The notes under the pieces: generated by a model
The model's database searches: none
Seen by the model: only the letters and a program-made list of their open reading frames with translations
Told to the model about the DNA's origin: nothing
Program-made: the position numbers and the translations under genes
Assembly: GCA_900321505.1 (NCBI GenBank)
Contig: ONWK01000050.1
Coordinates: forward strand, 1-16,106
Origin: an uncultured Eubacteriales bacterium
GTDB taxonomy: Bacteria; Bacillota; Clostridia; Lachnospirales; Lachnospiraceae
Reading direction: 5' to 3'
Length of the DNA: 16,106 nucleotides
Shown: piece by piece, positions 6,251 to 13,665 of the stretch
Layout: each line of letters begins with the position of its first letter
Position numbering within the stretch: the first letter of the stretch is position 1

Positions 6251-9103
6251 TCAGTCTGACAGGGTTCCCTGACCGTTGAGGCTGGAATCCGTCAGTGCCT
6301 CCTTATCATATAAATAAGCATAGATAAAACCGGTAACCTCCGCTGCATTGGCGGATGCATAACCATATTGGATAACCGTTGTGACTGAAATTTCAGGCGA
6401 ACTGTAGGGCGCATAGGATACAAAGAGTGCGTGGGACGGATCATTTGCGCTCTCCTGTGCCGTTCCGGTCTTTCCGGCAACTTCAACCTTGATGCCGTTA
6501 AGCATCTTGTCATTATCCAGGTCGTCCGTAACTACGAGTCGCATACCTTCATGAACCGTGTCCCACAGTTCGTCGGAAACCTTTACCTGGGAATGTACCG
6601 AATGCTCTCCCACTCGTATGGTCTTTCCGGAATTGTCCTCTATACGGTCCAAAAGTGTCAGATTATAGCAGGTACCATTATTTGCAAGAGTCGAAACGTA
6701 ACGTGACAGCTGGATCGGAGCAAAGGAATTACGTCCCTGTCCGATGGCTGAGGTTACGGCATCGTTATCGGAAATATGGGGTGATATCTCGTCCAGCTCC
6801 AGGCCGGTCTTACTGTCCAGTCCGAACATGGAGGCATATTTAGCCAGGGCGTCTATACCGTCTGAGTCCACATAGGTTCCGGACTTGCAGGCCATGCGGT
6901 AGCCCACCACATAATAGAAATAGTTACAGGATACGTCGATGGCTTTCGTGATGGAAACCTCACCGTGATTGCTGCCGTTTTTGTTGTAAAGCCAGCATGC
7001 GGGCTTGGTGTATACCTCTTCGAAAATACCCTTATCCTGTATCACCTCATGAAGGGTGAGAGATCCCTCCTGCACACCTGCTATGGTGGAGATCATTTTG
7101 TAGGTTGAACCCGGAGCGGTCCTCATGGTGCAGGCTCTGTTATTAAGGGGCGTGGTCTGATCCGCAAGCAGGGCCGAATAATATTCATCATCCACATAAT
7201 TGGTGAGATAGTTATTATCATAGCTGGGATAGCTTACCAGGGCTTTGACCTCTCCCGTTCTTACATCCGTAACGACTATGGAGCCCGAGCAGGGTTTAAG
7301 GGCCAGCATTGCGGGGGTGATATCCAGGGATCTGATCTTGTTCTGCATAAAGGTATAGGAATTGATCAGACCGTTACGGTAATCGGAATAATCCTTATCA
7401 TTCTCCGCATTCAGCACACCCTGTTCATAGAGAAGACTTATTACGTCCTGACCGGAAATGCTTCCCTGCTGGATCATAACCTTCAGAACCATTTTATCAA
7501 AGGTGCTGTCCTTATTCAGCTCTTCAAGGATATGATCCGCCAGAAGTCTGTAGATCTCATCGGAATCATAATATTTGTCCGCTTCCTCGATATCCGTTAC
7601 ATCTATCGCTTCAATGCTTATAAGGTATCTCAGATAACTCTGAAGACTGATATTTCCGCTGACATAGGAGGTAAATGTGGGGTCCGTGCTTTCGATTTTG
7701 GATCTCATATAGGTTCCGTCAGAAGCAAGGAATTCACAGATATACTCCATATAATCCTGATACTCCACGGAAAGTCCCTTTACCGGTGCAGGACCGTCTC
7801 CCAGCTGGCTTTTGATGCCGGCAAGGACGGACTTCTTACGGTCAAGGAACATACGGTATATGCCGGCTTCATGTGCGGTGGCATCCGGACCCTTCATCCT
7901 GTCCAGTTTTATCTGGTTATTGTTGAAAAGGGCTGCATATACATCCGTTATCGGTATGACATTATCCTTGTTGTCATCGGGAGCATAGGCATAATCGATC
8001 ATATGCGCGATAAGTATGGATGCTATTTCCTTTTCAAGCATGTCATAGCAGTATTTGGTAAGATTGGCATCTATGGTGAGATATACATCCCCGCCGGATC
8101 TCGCACTGACCACATTGGTCACTTCCATGACACGGCCGAGATTATCGACCTGCATGGTCTCACTTCCGTCATATCCGTGAAGCTCGTTTTCATAGATCAT
8201 TTCAACACCGGTCTTGCCTACCACATCAGAGGTTGTATAGGTGATGCCGGAATTCTCATCGGAATTGAGTCTCAGCAGATCCTCTTCCGAGGCTTTTCCC
8301 ACATAACCGATGATATGTGCAAAGTACTTGGCGTCATTATAGATACGCGTAGAATCAACCAGGATATCCATGCCGAAAAGCTTGTCCTGGTTCTCCAGTA
8401 TGGTGGAACGGCTGTGCTCGGTAATGTCCCGGGCGATCTCAACGGGTACGTACTGCTGGAAACGGTTCAGCCAGAGCAGATATCTGCAGCCCATTATCTG
8501 AAGCTCGCGTTCGGGTGTATATGTATCTGAAAGCTCAAAGCGTTCCCTGAGCACCTCTATAACATCTGCAGCGGTACTGGCCTTTTCCTCATCGGTCAGA
8601 TCATCATAGGAGCTTGCGGCATATACGTCACGCAGAAAGCCTGTACGGGCGGATTCGGAATTCGTAAATCTGTAGCTGTTGCCTTCCAGAGCTATGGGAA
8701 AGCTTATGGTGAGCTTATCTCCTTCAGCAGCAAGGATGTCTATGGTGTCGGATACCACCTGATTCTTCAGAACATTTTCCCGTACGCCCAGTTCCTCCGC
8801 GCGGGCGGCAAGACGGGTATCATTTCCGAAGGTCAGGTTGTAGGTCAGCTTGTTATATGCCAGGACCTTGCCGGTGCTGTCCAGAATACGTCCGCGGATG
8901 GACGGAATGGTCAGGGTCTTTTCGGTGAGGACGGTCAGGTCCTCCGTATAGGTCTCTCCCTGTTTGATCTGCAGATAGAAAAGCCTGTGCACAAGAATAA
9001 TGCTGAGCACGATGGAAAGCAGGGTAACGGGAAATATCCTGCTTTTCACATACTCAACAAAAAGCTCTTTAAGATATATAAAAAATTCCTTGATAAGCTT
9101 CAT
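6251..9103 (-). CDS. mrdA: Penicillin-binding protein 2, elongasome transpeptidase, with a large insertion
   Basis: 950 residues, against roughly 630-750 for most PBP2/MrdA proteins. This class B transpeptidase cross-links glycan made by RodA. There is one membrane anchor (about 23-44), then a pedestal/dimerisation domain with IRGRILDSTGKVLA (69-82), IIGYVG (264-269), GKTGVE (296-301) and GGDVYLTID (337-345). The transpeptidase domain has all three active-site motifs: STYK (666-669, nucleophile Ser666), SCN (725-727) and KTGT (878-881). Between the strand ending near 345 and GSIVVTDVRTGEVKALVSYPSYD (607-629) lie about 240 extra residues (about 363-603), mostly helical-looking and charged, with no motif I recognise. 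The start abuts the mreD stop and has only a weak, distant AAAGG, so coupling is likely. rodA starts 5 bp after the stop. Confidence 0.93.
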   Translation of the reverse strand: MKLIKEFFIYLKELFVEYVKSRIFPVTLLSIVLSIILVHRLFYLQIKQGETYTEDLTVLTEKTLTIPSIRGRILDSTGKVLAYNKLTYNLTFGNDTRLAARAEELGVRENVLKNQVVSDTIDILAAEGDKLTISFPIALEGNSYRFTNSESARTGFLRDVYAASSYDDLTDEEKASTAADVIEVLRERFELSDTYTPERELQIMGCRYLLWLNRFQQYVPVEIARDITEHSRSTILENQDKLFGMDILVDSTRIYNDAKYFAHIIGYVGKASEEDLLRLNSDENSGITYTTSDVVGKTGVEMIYENELHGYDGSETMQVDNLGRVMEVTNVVSARSGGDVYLTIDANLTKYCYDMLEKEIASILIAHMIDYAYAPDDNKDNVIPITDVYAALFNNNQIKLDRMKGPDATAHEAGIYRMFLDRKKSVLAGIKSQLGDGPAPVKGLSVEYQDYMEYICEFLASDGTYMRSKIESTDPTFTSYVSGNISLQSYLRYLISIEAIDVTDIEEADKYYDSDEIYRLLADHILEELNKDSTFDKMVLKVMIQQGSISGQDVISLLYEQGVLNAENDKDYSDYRNGLINSYTFMQNKIRSLDITPAMLALKPCSGSIVVTDVRTGEVKALVSYPSYDNNYLTNYVDDEYYSALLADQTTPLNNRACTMRTAPGSTYKMISTIAGVQEGSLTLHEVIQDKGIFEEVYTKPACWLYNKNGSNHGEVSITKAIDVSCNYFYYVVGYRMACKSGTYVDSDGIDALAKYASMFGLDSKTGLELDEISPHISDNDAVTSAIGQGRNSFAPIQLSRYVSTLANNGTCYNLTLLDRIEDNSGKTIRVGEHSVHSQVKVSDELWDTVHEGMRLVVTDDLDNDKMLNGIKVEVAGKTGTAQESANDPSHALFVSYAPYSSPEISVTTVIQYGYASANAAEVTGFIYAYLYDKEALTDSSLNGQGTLSD

Positions 9104-9604
9104 TTATCTTTGAGCCTTTCTTCGCAAGCTGCGGTTGATCTTTAAGAGTATCCTGTAAACAAGAACGGTGATAAGTATATCGTAGAGGGCTCTCGGCAGC
9201 ATCTGATGCAGCAGGAAGAAGCCCAGATTGGTCCTGTTCCGGAGGAGGAACGAGATGATATATATCACAAGATCAAAGGCTATCTGATCCAGGACGATGA
9301 TCAGTACCGGAAGGCTTATATCCTCCATCAGATATTTTTTGTGGAATTTACCGTTCAGATATCCGATGAGCATATAAAGAAATGCATAGGGGCCCAGGTA
9401 CATCCCATACATAACATCATAGAGGAGGCCTGAGAAAAAACCAGTGAGCATTCCTTCCTTTCTGCCGCGCATGATACCGAAGGACATGGTAAGTATGAGC
9501 AGCAGATTCGGAGCGACGGCTGTCACATTATGGAAGGTAAACAGCGTGGTCTGCAGCACAAAACAAAGAAGGATCAGAATTGTAAGTGTAAGGATTCTTC
9601 TCAT
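9104..9604 (-). CDS. mreD: Rod shape-determining protein MreD
   Basis: 166 residues, a normal length for this small polytopic membrane protein of the elongation complex. It is almost entirely hydrophobic, with about five or six membrane segments (near 5-24, 30-45, 52-80, 97-121 and 137-155) and a very basic C-terminus (RSLRRKAQR). Family marks include APNLLLILTMSFGIMRGRKEG (31-51), GLLYDVMYG (59-67) and GPYAFLYMLIGY (71-82). It is translated from an ATG that shares one base with the mreC stop; AGGAAG lies about ten bases upstream inside mreC. It abuts the PBP2 gene exactly (TAAATG). Sequence conservation in MreD is low, so position between mreC and mrdA is part of the support. Confidence 0.93.
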   Translation of the reverse strand: MRRILTLTILILLCFVLQTTLFTFHNVTAVAPNLLLILTMSFGIMRGRKEGMLTGFFSGLLYDVMYGMYLGPYAFLYMLIGYLNGKFHKKYLMEDISLPVLIIVLDQIAFDLVIYIISFLLRNRTNLGFFLLHQMLPRALYDILITVLVYRILLKINRSLRRKAQR

Positions 9605-10455
9605 CAGTAGGTCACTTCCTGTTTACGGTCCGTAATGACCAGAACATCACGGATATTACTGAAATTAACCGCAGGCTTAAGCTTTGCGGTGACGGTAAGA
9701 TTGTTCGGATCCTCGGTTATCTCCGTTACATAGCCTATGGTAAGTCCGTAAAGAAAACGGTCCGAAACATTTGAAGTAAGGACTGCATCACCGATACTTA
9801 TGGTAACATCCTTATCAATGTCGGTGGCAAGAAGATAGCCGTCATTATATGTTGTCAGGCTTCCTTCAACTGTGCAGAGCGCGCTGTTGGGGCCTATCTC
9901 CGCGGTAACCTTTACCCGGTCGTCAACTATGGCGCGTACCTTGGAATGATCTGCATAGGTTTCGATAACAATGCCAAGAAGACCGCCCTCGTATAATACA
10001 TTGCAGTCTTCATATACGCCGTCATTCAGGCCTTTATTGATATAGAACTCATTAAACCAGCCGGAGCTGTCCACGGAAAAGACTCTTGCAGCGGTGGTTT
10101 CGTACTCAGGATACATCTGGTCCAGATCATAGAGCTGCCTGAGCCCTGAAAGTTCGGTAAGCTCAGCCTGGCTTCGGGCTATGTTGTCCTCGAGTTCACG
10201 GTTTCTTTCCCGCAGTGCTTCATTTTCTTCACGGAGGGCCTTTACATCACCAAAGACCTGAAAACGATCCATGGTCCACTCTCCCACTGAACTGGCGCCT
10301 TCCTGGAGCGGGGTGATCACCTTGCTGAAGAGTATCCGGGTCTTTTCCAGAAATGAATCCGAAAAAAGTGATATACCCAGCAGGATTATGCACATTATGG
10401 AAAGCCCCAGCAGAAGGTATTTGGGGGAAATATCTTTTTTATAGTTAAATTTCAT
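9604..10455 (-). CDS. mreC: Rod shape-determining protein MreC
   Basis: 283 residues. MreC is an inner-membrane, mainly extracytoplasmic scaffold that binds PBP2 and supports lateral wall synthesis. Residues 1-12 are a basic cytoplasmic tail, 13-32 form the single membrane span, and about 68-108 form a coiled coil with heptad-like ALREENEALRERNREL. The rest is the beta-rich MreC domain. Its conserved parts include GWFNEFYINKGLNDGV (132-147), GLLGIV (158-163) and the closing PAVNFSNIRDVLVI (261-274). The ATG at 10455 has AGAGGA seven bases upstream, inside radC. A TTG six codons earlier lacks such a site and would add no conserved sequence. The stop (TGA) shares one base with the mreD ATG. Confidence 0.95.
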   Translation of the reverse strand: MKFNYKKDISPKYLLLGLSIMCIILLGISLFSDSFLEKTRILFSKVITPLQEGASSVGEWTMDRFQVFGDVKALREENEALRERNRELEDNIARSQAELTELSGLRQLYDLDQMYPEYETTAARVFSVDSSGWFNEFYINKGLNDGVYEDCNVLYEGGLLGIVIETYADHSKVRAIVDDRVKVTAEIGPNSALCTVEGSLTTYNDGYLLATDIDKDVTISIGDAVLTSNVSDRFLYGLTIGYVTEITEDPNNLTVTAKLKPAVNFSNIRDVLVITDRKQEVTY

Positions 10456-11170
10456 TAAGATATCCTCTCTCAAAGAAGCTCAGATAATCATTATCGCCTA
10501 TGATGATATGATCCCTGAGCGGTATTCCCATCATTTCGCCCAGCTCTGAAAGTCTTCTGGTTATAAGAACATCATCCCGGCTGGGCTCAGGCAGACCTGA
10601 AGGATGATTATGCAGAAGTATGAAATATACTGCGCCGCAGCTAAGCGCATCGATAAAGATCTCTCTGGGTGAGACCAGGGATCTGTTCACGGTTCCCTCT
10701 GTTACCAGAGTTTCCCGGATAAAGCCGCCTGCGGAATCAAAGAAGGCCGCCGTTACCCGTTCCTTTGTAAGGTAACGCATATCTTCCCTGAAGAAATCGG
10801 CAACGGATTCCGGTTCATTGAACCTTATGAGTTCACGGGCCTTTTCCTTTGAAATACGCCTTGAAAGCTCGGCCACGGCCTTGAGCTGGACGGCTTTAAC
10901 CTCCCCGATGCCCGGAAGCCCGGTCAGATCCTGTATCGACAGATAATTCAGTCCGATAAGACCGGGATGCAGCGGATCCAGGTTGAGCAGGCGCTCCGAA
11001 AGAGCCACCACGTTTTCCTTCTGACTTCCGCTCCGCAGGATCACAGCCAGCAGCTCAGCGTCCGAAAGAACATGTATTCCGTACAGCGCTGCCTTTTCCC
11101 TGGGTTTGCTTTGATCAGCCATGTCTGAGATACGAAGATGGCCTGCTTCATTTTCCTGTTTCTTTTTCAT
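10445..11170 (-). CDS. radC: RadC family JAB/MPN-domain protein
   Basis: 241 residues. RadC proteins (UPF0758) combine a helix-hairpin-helix with a JAB/MPN metalloprotease-like domain. Despite the name, a role in recombinational repair is not proven. The N-terminal part has the family pattern KPREKAALYG...LSDAELLAVILRSGS. The HhH motif is GLPGIGEVKA (84-93). The JAMM-type metal-binding motif is complete: HNHPSG (187-192), Ser197 and Asp200. The preceding GTVNRSLVSPREIF is also typical. AGGAG stands five bases before the ATG. The TAA stop overlaps the mreC start by 11 bp. radC just upstream of the mre genes is a common clostridial order, but mreB, which often sits between them, is missing here. 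Confidence 0.95.
   Translation of the reverse strand: MKKKQENEAGHLRISDMADQSKPREKAALYGIHVLSDAELLAVILRSGSQKENVVALSERLLNLDPLHPGLIGLNYLSIQDLTGLPGIGEVKAVQLKAVAELSRRISKEKARELIRFNEPESVADFFREDMRYLTKERVTAAFFDSAGGFIRETLVTEGTVNRSLVSPREIFIDALSCGAVYFILLHNHPSGLPEPSRDDVLITRRLSELGEMMGIPLRDHIIIGDNDYLSFFERGYLNEI
10463..10468 (-). promoter_or_regulatory. Ribosome binding site that decides the mreC start
   Basis: AGAGGA on the minus strand, within the 3' end of radC and seven bases before the ATG at 10455. It favours this start over the in-frame TTG at 10473. Confidence 0.75.
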
Positions 11171-11222
11171 AAGCTCTCCTTTCGCCTCTTCGGGAGTGTC
11201 AGGACAGCTGTAAATATTTATT

Positions 11223-12509
11223 TTACCATTCTATAAGCTTTTTTTCCACTATTTTCTGAATGGATGATATGATCCCGAACTTGGCGTGGGGATAGGTAAG
11301 TCCTCCCTGGAAATAAACCGCATAGGGTTCCTTCATGGGAGCGTCTGCGGAAAGCTCTATTGAGGCGCCGGAGACAAAGGCTCCCGCTGCCATTATAACC
11401 TCTGCATCATAGCCGGGCATATCCCAGGGAATGGGTGTGACAAAGCTGTCCACAGGGGCCGCGGACTGTATACCTTCACAGAAAGCCGTTATTCTTTCGG
11501 GAGTTCCGAGCTCAACAGCTTCTATGATATCATAGCGCTCCTCCGCTCCGCCGGGAATGGCACGGAAGCCCAGACCTTCGTAGCAGTTTGCGGCAAATAT
11601 GGCGCCCTTCAGCGCGGCTGCGGTTACAGTCGGGGCAAGGAAGAGTCCCTGGGCAAACTGGCGTGTTACACCCAGGGAAGCTCCGACCTCCTTCTCCAGT
11701 CCCGGAGTTGTCAGCCGTGCTGCCGCAAGCTGTATACAGTCCTTTGTACCGCAGATATATCCGCCTATGGGGGCAAGGCCTCCTCCGGGATTCTTGATCA
11801 GGGAACCCACCACCATATCGGCGCCCACATCTCCCGGTTCTATGGTCTGCACGAATTCACCGTAACAGTTATCCACCAAAGTGATAAGACTGCTGCGGAT
11901 ATTCTTAACAAAGCTTATCACCTCGCCTATCTGTTCAACGGAAAGGGAGGGACGGGTATCATAGCCTTTTGAACGCTGGATATGGATGACCTTTGTTTTA
12001 TCATTTATGGCTTCCTTTATCCCTTCAAAATCCCAGGAACCGTCCGGTTTAAGCAATACCTCACGATAGCTGATGCCGAATTCTGCAAAAGATCCGGGGG
12101 TTTCGCGTATGCCTATCACGCCCTGAAGCGTATCATACACCTTTCCCGCCACTGAAAGGATCTCGTCTCCGGGACGAAGGACTCCTGCAAGCGCTATGGA
12201 AAGCGCGTGAGTTCCGCAGGTTATCTGCTGTCTTACCAGTGCATCCTCGGTATGAAAGACCTCTGCATATATCTCTTCCAGGGCGGTTCTTCCGCTGTCG
12301 TTGTAGCCATATCCGGTAGTTCCGTATAAATGTGCCTCTGCGAGCTTTGCCTTCTGCATAGCCCGGAGCACCTTTATCTGATTCTGTTCCGCTATGGAAT
12401 CGATCATTTCAAAACGGTCCTTAAGTCCGGCTTCTATACCTGCACAGTAATCATATACCTTTTCATCTATTCCAAGTGACAGATAGTATTCCTTACATTT
12501 GTTGCTCAT
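11223..12509 (-). CDS. PLP-dependent YnbB / 'aluminium resistance' family protein (methionine gamma-lyase-like)
   Basis: 428 residues. It belongs to the cystathionine/methionine gamma-lyase-like branch of fold-type I PLP enzymes, often annotated 'aluminium resistance protein' (B. subtilis YnbB). The true substrate is not established from sequence. Visible features are TGYGYND (65-71), a CGTHALSIAL cofactor-domain segment (98-107), RSKGYDTRPS (179-188), LVDNCYGEF (211-219) with the Asp expected to contact the PLP ring nitrogen, and SLIKNPGGG (236-244) with Lys239 as the likely Schiff-base lysine. An ATG 36 bp further upstream has no ribosome site. The start chosen has AGGAGA five bases before it and begins at the usual family N-terminus. 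radC starts 52 bp downstream. In B. subtilis the ynbB gene also lies near miaA, so the neighbourhood fits. Confidence 0.88.
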   Translation of the reverse strand: MSNKCKEYYLSLGIDEKVYDYCAGIEAGLKDRFEMIDSIAEQNQIKVLRAMQKAKLAEAHLYGTTGYGYNDSGRTALEEIYAEVFHTEDALVRQQITCGTHALSIALAGVLRPGDEILSVAGKVYDTLQGVIGIRETPGSFAEFGISYREVLLKPDGSWDFEGIKEAINDKTKVIHIQRSKGYDTRPSLSVEQIGEVISFVKNIRSSLITLVDNCYGEFVQTIEPGDVGADMVVGSLIKNPGGGLAPIGGYICGTKDCIQLAAARLTTPGLEKEVGASLGVTRQFAQGLFLAPTVTAAALKGAIFAANCYEGLGFRAIPGGAEERYDIIEAVELGTPERITAFCEGIQSAAPVDSFVTPIPWDMPGYDAEVIMAAGAFVSGASIELSADAPMKEPYAVYFQGGLTYPHAKFGIISSIQKIVEKKLIEW

Positions 12510-12648
12510 GTGATTCTCCTGATTGTTTTTGTTATGGCAGCTCATGGCTCATGTGCCGTGTAAGATCAGCTGCTGGCAGAAAATCCGATGACACCGACAT
12601 CGTATAGTCAAAAATCTTGCCGCAGGCAGAGGGTCATGATCCGGTTTT
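12510..12648 (-). other. 139-bp intergenic region between miaA and the YnbB-like gene
   Basis: This is the largest non-coding gap in the window. Read on the minus strand it holds a short GC hairpin (TGCC-TGC-GGCA, 12616-12626) followed by AGATTTTT. Next come TTGACT (12606-12611) and a CGATG/CATCG inverted repeat. Near the downstream gene, CATGAGC occurs twice in tandem. TTGACT could be a -35 element, but the hexamer 17 bp downstream is TCGGAT, a poor -10. The gap may separate transcription units, but neither a terminator nor a promoter is convincing by eye. Confidence 0.3.
12515..12520 (-). promoter_or_regulatory. Ribosome binding site that decides the start of the YnbB-like gene
   Basis: AGGAGA on the minus strand, five bases before the ATG at 12509. 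The alternative in-frame ATG at 12545 has no purine-rich site upstream. Confidence 0.8.
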
Positions 12649-13623
12649 TTAGATTATCATGTCCGGAGGGGCGGGATATCTGACTCTCGCGGCAATGAAG
12701 GACAGGATAGCCTCATCATCCTCAAACTTTTCCTTCTCCAGCCAGATCACATCCCTCTCTCTTCTGAACCATGTCAGCTGGCGTTTTGCAAAATGTCTGG
12801 TGTTCTGCTTCAGTTTTTCCACCGCTGTATCAAGATCGGTCTTCCCTTCCAGATACTCCAGTATCTCCTTATATCCTATGCCCTGCATGGATACATAGCT
12901 TTCATCAAGCCCCATGTCACGCAGCCCTTTAACCTCATCCACCAGTCCCTGCTCCAGCATAAGGTCTACCCTCCGGTTAATGCGTTCATATAGCCTGCCT
13001 CTGTCCATGGTCAGTACGTAGTAACGGCTGTCAAATACAGCTTCCTTCTTCCGCTCATTTTCATTATGACCGGAAATGGGCTGTTGATGGATCATATAGA
13101 ATTCAAGGGCGCGTATCACCTTGCGTGTGTTGTTCGGATGGATGGTTTCAAAAGCCTTAGGATCCACAGCCCTCAGCCGGCTTACCAGTTCGCTTCTTCC
13201 ATCTTCCGTTTCCGCAAGCTCTTCAAGCTCTTTCCTTATGGAGGGATCAGCTTCCTCGGTAAAATCTATACCGTAAAGAAGGGCCTGGATATAAAAGCCT
13301 GTGCCGCCTGCGAGGATGGGTATCTTCCCCCGGCTGCATATATCTTCCGCTGCCTGCATGGCAAGCTTCTGAAATACAGTCACATCAAAATTTTCATGGG
13401 GATCCAGAATATCTATCAGGTGATGAGGTACGCCCTGCATTTCCTCGCGGCTGATCTTGGCTGTTCCGATATCCATACCCCGGTATACCTGCATGGAATC
13501 GGCCGAGATGATCTCTCCGTCTATCTTTTTGGCAAGCTTGATGGAGAGACCGGTCTTACCAGCCGCAGTGGGTCCTGTAAGAATGATAAGGGGGAGTTTA
13601 TTTTTCACAGATGTATTGTTCAT
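12649..13623 (-). CDS. miaA: tRNA dimethylallyltransferase MiaA
   Basis: 324 residues, the usual family length. The enzyme transfers a dimethylallyl group to N6 of A37 in tRNAs that read codons beginning with U. The P-loop GPTAAGKT is at 17-24, the substrate-binding ADSMQVYRGMDIGTAK segment at 41-56, and GGTGFY at 106-111. The later conserved stretch MQGIGYKE and a C-terminal basic segment with RHFAKRQLTWFRR complete the family pattern. It lies 42 bp after mutL, and AGGA is placed a few bases before the ATG. The mutS-mutL-miaA order is common in Clostridia and other bacteria. No hfq gene follows it here, although hfq sits next to miaA in many genomes. The downstream gap of about 139 bp is the longest in the window. 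Confidence 0.97.
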   Translation of the reverse strand: MNNTSVKNKLPLIILTGPTAAGKTGLSIKLAKKIDGEIISADSMQVYRGMDIGTAKISREEMQGVPHHLIDILDPHENFDVTVFQKLAMQAAEDICSRGKIPILAGGTGFYIQALLYGIDFTEEADPSIRKELEELAETEDGRSELVSRLRAVDPKAFETIHPNNTRKVIRALEFYMIHQQPISGHNENERKKEAVFDSRYYVLTMDRGRLYERINRRVDLMLEQGLVDEVKGLRDMGLDESYVSMQGIGYKEILEYLEGKTDLDTAVEKLKQNTRHFAKRQLTWFRRERDVIWLEKEKFEDDEAILSFIAARVRYPAPPDMII

Positions 13624-13665
13624 TTTTGTTCCTGTAATATCATAAGCCGGTAGAGTGCTGAACAG

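Noticed and set aside
7532..8530. Long plus-strand open frame (332 codons) opposite the PBP2 gene
   Set aside because: It lies wholly antisense to an intact, well-supported gene, has no ribosome site, and its Ile/Tyr/Gly-rich translation resembles no family I know. It is a frame shadow.
10456..10473. TTG start for mreC six codons upstream
   Set aside because: The ATG at 10455 has AGAGGA at seven bases. The TTG has no comparable site.
12583..12626. Possible terminator hairpin and TTGACT promoter between miaA and the YnbB-like gene
   Set aside because: The hairpin stem has only four base pairs, and the hexamer 17 bp below TTGACT (TCGGAT) matches the -10 consensus at three of six positions. 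Too weak to call either.
13066..13653. Plus-strand open frame (195 codons) opposite miaA
   Set aside because: Fully antisense to a canonical miaA, with no start signal and no recognisable motif.
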